Below are positions 62,316-64,000 of a stretch of 64,000 nucleotides of DNA, one piece after another. The first letter of the stretch is position 1. Every line of letters begins with the position of its first letter. A program made the position numbers and the translations under genes. Where the stretch lies: contig NZ_CXOM01000002.1 of the NCBI RefSeq assembly GCF_001269365.1, forward strand, positions 715,440 to 779,439. Direction: 5' to 3'. The notes beneath the pieces are model-generated. The model made no database searches, was not told the origin of the DNA, and saw only the letters and a list, made by a program, of their open reading frames with translations. The DNA is from Limnohabitans sp. Rim11. Lineage in GTDB: Bacteria > Pseudomonadota > Gammaproteobacteria > Burkholderiales > Burkholderiaceae_C.

Positions 62316-62510
62316 AGAAGGAAGTTTAGCCCTGTTGTTGTGTACAAGCAACGGAAAACCCGATAAATACTTCATTTTCTTTGCAGACCTCCCTTTGATC
62401 TGGTGGAATACAAACAACTTCCTGAAGGAGGTTGGTTTTGGGCCCAAGTGGCTTGCGAGTTCGCAAACACCCAACCCGAAGCCCTTGTTAAACCTTGGAG
62501 AACTTCTCAA

Positions 62511-63542
62511 ATGAAAAAAACCCTCATCGCTTTGGCAGCTTTGGCCGCAACTAGCGCTTTCGCTCAGTCTTCTGTTTCTATTTCTGGTTCAATCCAGTAC
62601 GGTGTTTCACGCAGTGCTGCAGGTGTAAACTCGTTTGGCGCTTTGAAAGGTGACCGCAACTTCGTTAACTTTGGTGGTGTTGAAGATCTGGGTGGCGGCA
62701 CAAACGTCACATTTACGGCGCAGCAACGTTTCCGCTCTGAGTCAGGCCGTTTAGGTACTTACTACGCAACTGATTCAATTCCTTCTACTGGTACAACTGC
62801 TGCAAACACAAACACAGCTGACCAACGCAACGCTTTTGAGCAAACCGCTATTGGCGTGAACACTAAAAACTTGGGTGCTTTGCGTCTTGGTCGCTTCACC
62901 AATATTTTGGGCTTTAACTCTTACAACTTGATGGAAGACAGCGGCAACGGTGCTGGTACTTCTTCGCAAAATGGTCGTTTGTCTGCTCAAGTTCAGTACA
63001 CCTCACCAGCAATCAATGGTTTCCAGTACATCTACTTGAATGCAGCCAAGGCTTCTAACAAGTATGGCACTGTGGCTGGCAACGGCTACGGTAGCGGCAC
63101 ATTGATTGGCACAACTCAAGACTTGACAGCACACACCATCAAGTACACAAACGGTCCTGTGTTCGCTCAGTACTCTGTTGTTGATGGTTTGATTGGTGAG
63201 GCTTCTACTCACCTGGGCGGTACCTATGATCTGGGTGGTGGTTTGAAATTGGCTGCTGGTCAATTCAACCAGAAAGACGCTTTTGGCACACAGTTAGCTC
63301 ACAAAAATACATCATTTGGTGCTGAATACAAGTTTGGTGCTTGGACAACCGCCATCATGCGCAGCACTGCAAATGCAAAAATTGCTGCTGCTGATGTAGG
63401 CAAGAAAGAACAAACTGGTTTGAAGGCTTACTACAATTTGAGCAAGCGTACATCTATTGATACTGAGTACAGCAAGACATCTAAATCTGCTGCTGCTTCA
63501 AATGGCAACGCATACTACGTTGGTCTGCGCCACACTTTCTAA
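62511..63542 (+). CDS. Gram-negative porin (Omp32-like, Porin_4)
   Basis: The 343-residue protein is a general outer-membrane porin: signal peptide [19 protein letters not shown], then the first strand [17 protein letters not shown], repeated amphipathic beta strands and the terminal YYVGLRHTF with C-terminal Phe recognised by the Bam complex. [20 protein letters not shown] and [20 protein letters not shown] (the loop 3/strand region with Arg) match Comamonadaceae Omp32. Its codons are strongly biased to T-ending GGT, GCT, ACT forms, unlike its neighbours, as expected for an abundant protein. The ATG at 62511 follows TTGGAGAAC; a terminator closes the gene. Confidence 0.96.
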   Translation: MKKTLIALAALAATSAFAQSSVSISGSIQYGVSRSAAGVNSFGALKGDRNFVNFGGVEDLGGGTNVTFTAQQRFRSESGRLGTYYATDSIPSTGTTAANTNTADQRNAFEQTAIGVNTKNLGALRLGRFTNILGFNSYNLMEDSGNGAGTSSQNGRLSAQVQYTSPAINGFQYIYLNAAKASNKYGTVAGNGYGSGTLIGTTQDLTAHTIKYTNGPVFAQYSVVDGLIGEASTHLGGTYDLGGGLKLAAGQFNQKDAFGTQLAHKNTSFGAEYKFGAWTTAIMRSTANAKIAAADVGKKEQTGLKAYYNLSKRTSIDTEYSKTSKSAAASNGNAYYVGLRHTF

Positions 63543-63581
63543 TCCCCGCGCTGACTTTGGTCAGTTAGAGGTTTAGAAACT

Positions 63582-63616
63582 AAAAAACCCACCGTGGCAA
63601 CATGGTGGGTTTTTTT
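63582..63616 (+). terminator. Strong intrinsic terminator after the porin
   Basis: ACCCACC (63587-63593) pairs with GGTGGGT (63604-63610), extended by G-T, T-A and G-C pairs inward around loop GCAA, with A6 before and T7 after. It lies 40 bases after the porin stop. Confidence 0.9.
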
Positions 63617-63668
63617 ATGGCACATTGGTAATCTAACGATTTTGAAATTGTTGGCATTTCAAACACAC

Positions 63669-64000
63669 ATGTTGAAAGACATTCCGCACATTCGCAAGTT
63701 GAGTCACCTGGCTTTGTGTTGGCTCGTCTGTGGCTTATGGGGTTGCTCTTCTTTGGTGAACGCTCCTGTTGCTGGCAATGCAAATTCCAGTACCCGTTGG
63801 CAGCCAGAAGATCAATTGAATTGGGAAATCGTCAAGCTGCCTGGCAAGGCGCCTACGAACTACGCTTTGGGCTCTAGGAACGCACAAAGTGCTTTACAAG
63901 CCAATGCCGACACTTCGGCCAGCATGTTGCGAAAAACCCTTCGCATCGAGCCCAATCAGTTGAATGCTTTGTCATTTGCATGGCAAGTGCCCAATCTATT
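63669..64000 (+). CDS. DUF3047-family exported protein (5' part; runs off the window)
   Basis: An open frame from ATG 63669 continues to the end (110 residues). It begins MLKDIPHIRKLSHLALCWLV, with a hydrophobic helix and a lipobox-like LWGCSS, so a signal peptide or lipoprotein leader is probable. The mature part (WEIVKLPGKAPTNYALGSRN, DTSASMLRKTLRIEPNQLNA) resembles the N-terminus of DUF3047 proteins, a family with unknown function. Family assignment is from memory of this pattern and rests on one third of the expected protein. Confidence 0.72.
   Translation, partial: MLKDIPHIRKLSHLALCWLVCGLWGCSSLVNAPVAGNANSSTRWQPEDQLNWEIVKLPGKAPTNYALGSRNAQSALQANADTSASMLRKTLRIEPNQLNALSFAWQVPNL

Noticed and set aside
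61647..62510. Longer coq7 start adding 65 residues
   Set aside because: The added part has no family match and would run through the porin leader; ATG at 62315 gives the normal Coq7 length.
62403..62510. N-terminal extension of the porin from a GTG start
   Set aside because: It would bury the clear signal peptide [19 protein letters not shown] inside the protein.

Overview
The window looks like chromosomal DNA of a Burkholderiales bacterium, most likely Comamonadaceae (Limnohabitans or Rhodoferax type). This is inferred from the gene families: malate synthase G, fused isobutyryl-CoA mutase IcmF, phasin, SlmA, Omp32-like porin, a full general secretion operon, many CaiB-type and acyl-CoA enzymes. 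GC is moderate (low to mid 50s by eye). Genes are tightly packed with many 1-8 bp overlaps. I see no tRNA, rRNA, CRISPR array, insertion sequence, prophage or origin. No gene-free gap exceeds 300 bases; the largest (6248-6462, 60975-61194, 62316-62510) hold promoter, operator or hairpin signals.

Layout. 1-6247, mostly minus strand: LPS export (lptB partial, lptA), dsbA, a SPOR protein, argS, a LysR regulator and a class III CoA-transferase. 6463-11614: malate synthase G, a PLP desulfhydrase, a class II glutamine amidotransferase and convergent gshB. 11703-14996: IcmF, with a palindromic operator in its promoter. 15105-17479: a sulfide/persulfide module, with a YeeE/YedE transporter pair divergent from a CsoR-family repressor and a persulfide dioxygenase-rhodanese fusion. 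17552-23270: coaX, phasin with a TetR regulator, rfbB/rfbD, argB and slmA.

23333-36201 is a sugar-acid catabolic island. On the minus strand a GntR regulator is followed by a TRAP transporter (dctP, dctQ, dctM), altronate dehydratase, an Ldh2-family oxidoreductase, fructuronate reductase and mannonate dehydratase. On the plus strand, divergently, lie an enolase-superfamily dehydratase, two SDR dehydrogenases and an FAH-family hydrolase, which together resemble the diketo-hydrolase route for 6-deoxy-sugar acids (L-fuconate/L-rhamnonate). A GntR/FadR-type operator sits between the two arms, so the whole set may be one regulon. The inferred output is KDG from hexuronates, and pyruvate plus L-lactate from deoxy-sugar acids.

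36325-41119: a TetR regulator with a perfect 24-bp palindromic operator, acyl-CoA dehydrogenase, DUF2147 protein, enoyl-CoA hydratase and two thioesterases. 41191-48193: an ATM1-type ABC exporter, a truncated LysR, pyrC, a DUF3025 protein, htpX, an EamA transporter and a 5'-nucleotidase. 48231-59360: a type II secretion operon (gspGHIJKLMNDEF on minus, gspC divergent on plus). 59427-64000: ilvA with an unusual leader that ends in an intrinsic terminator, an OsmC-family protein, coq7, a strongly codon-biased porin and the start of a DUF3047 gene.
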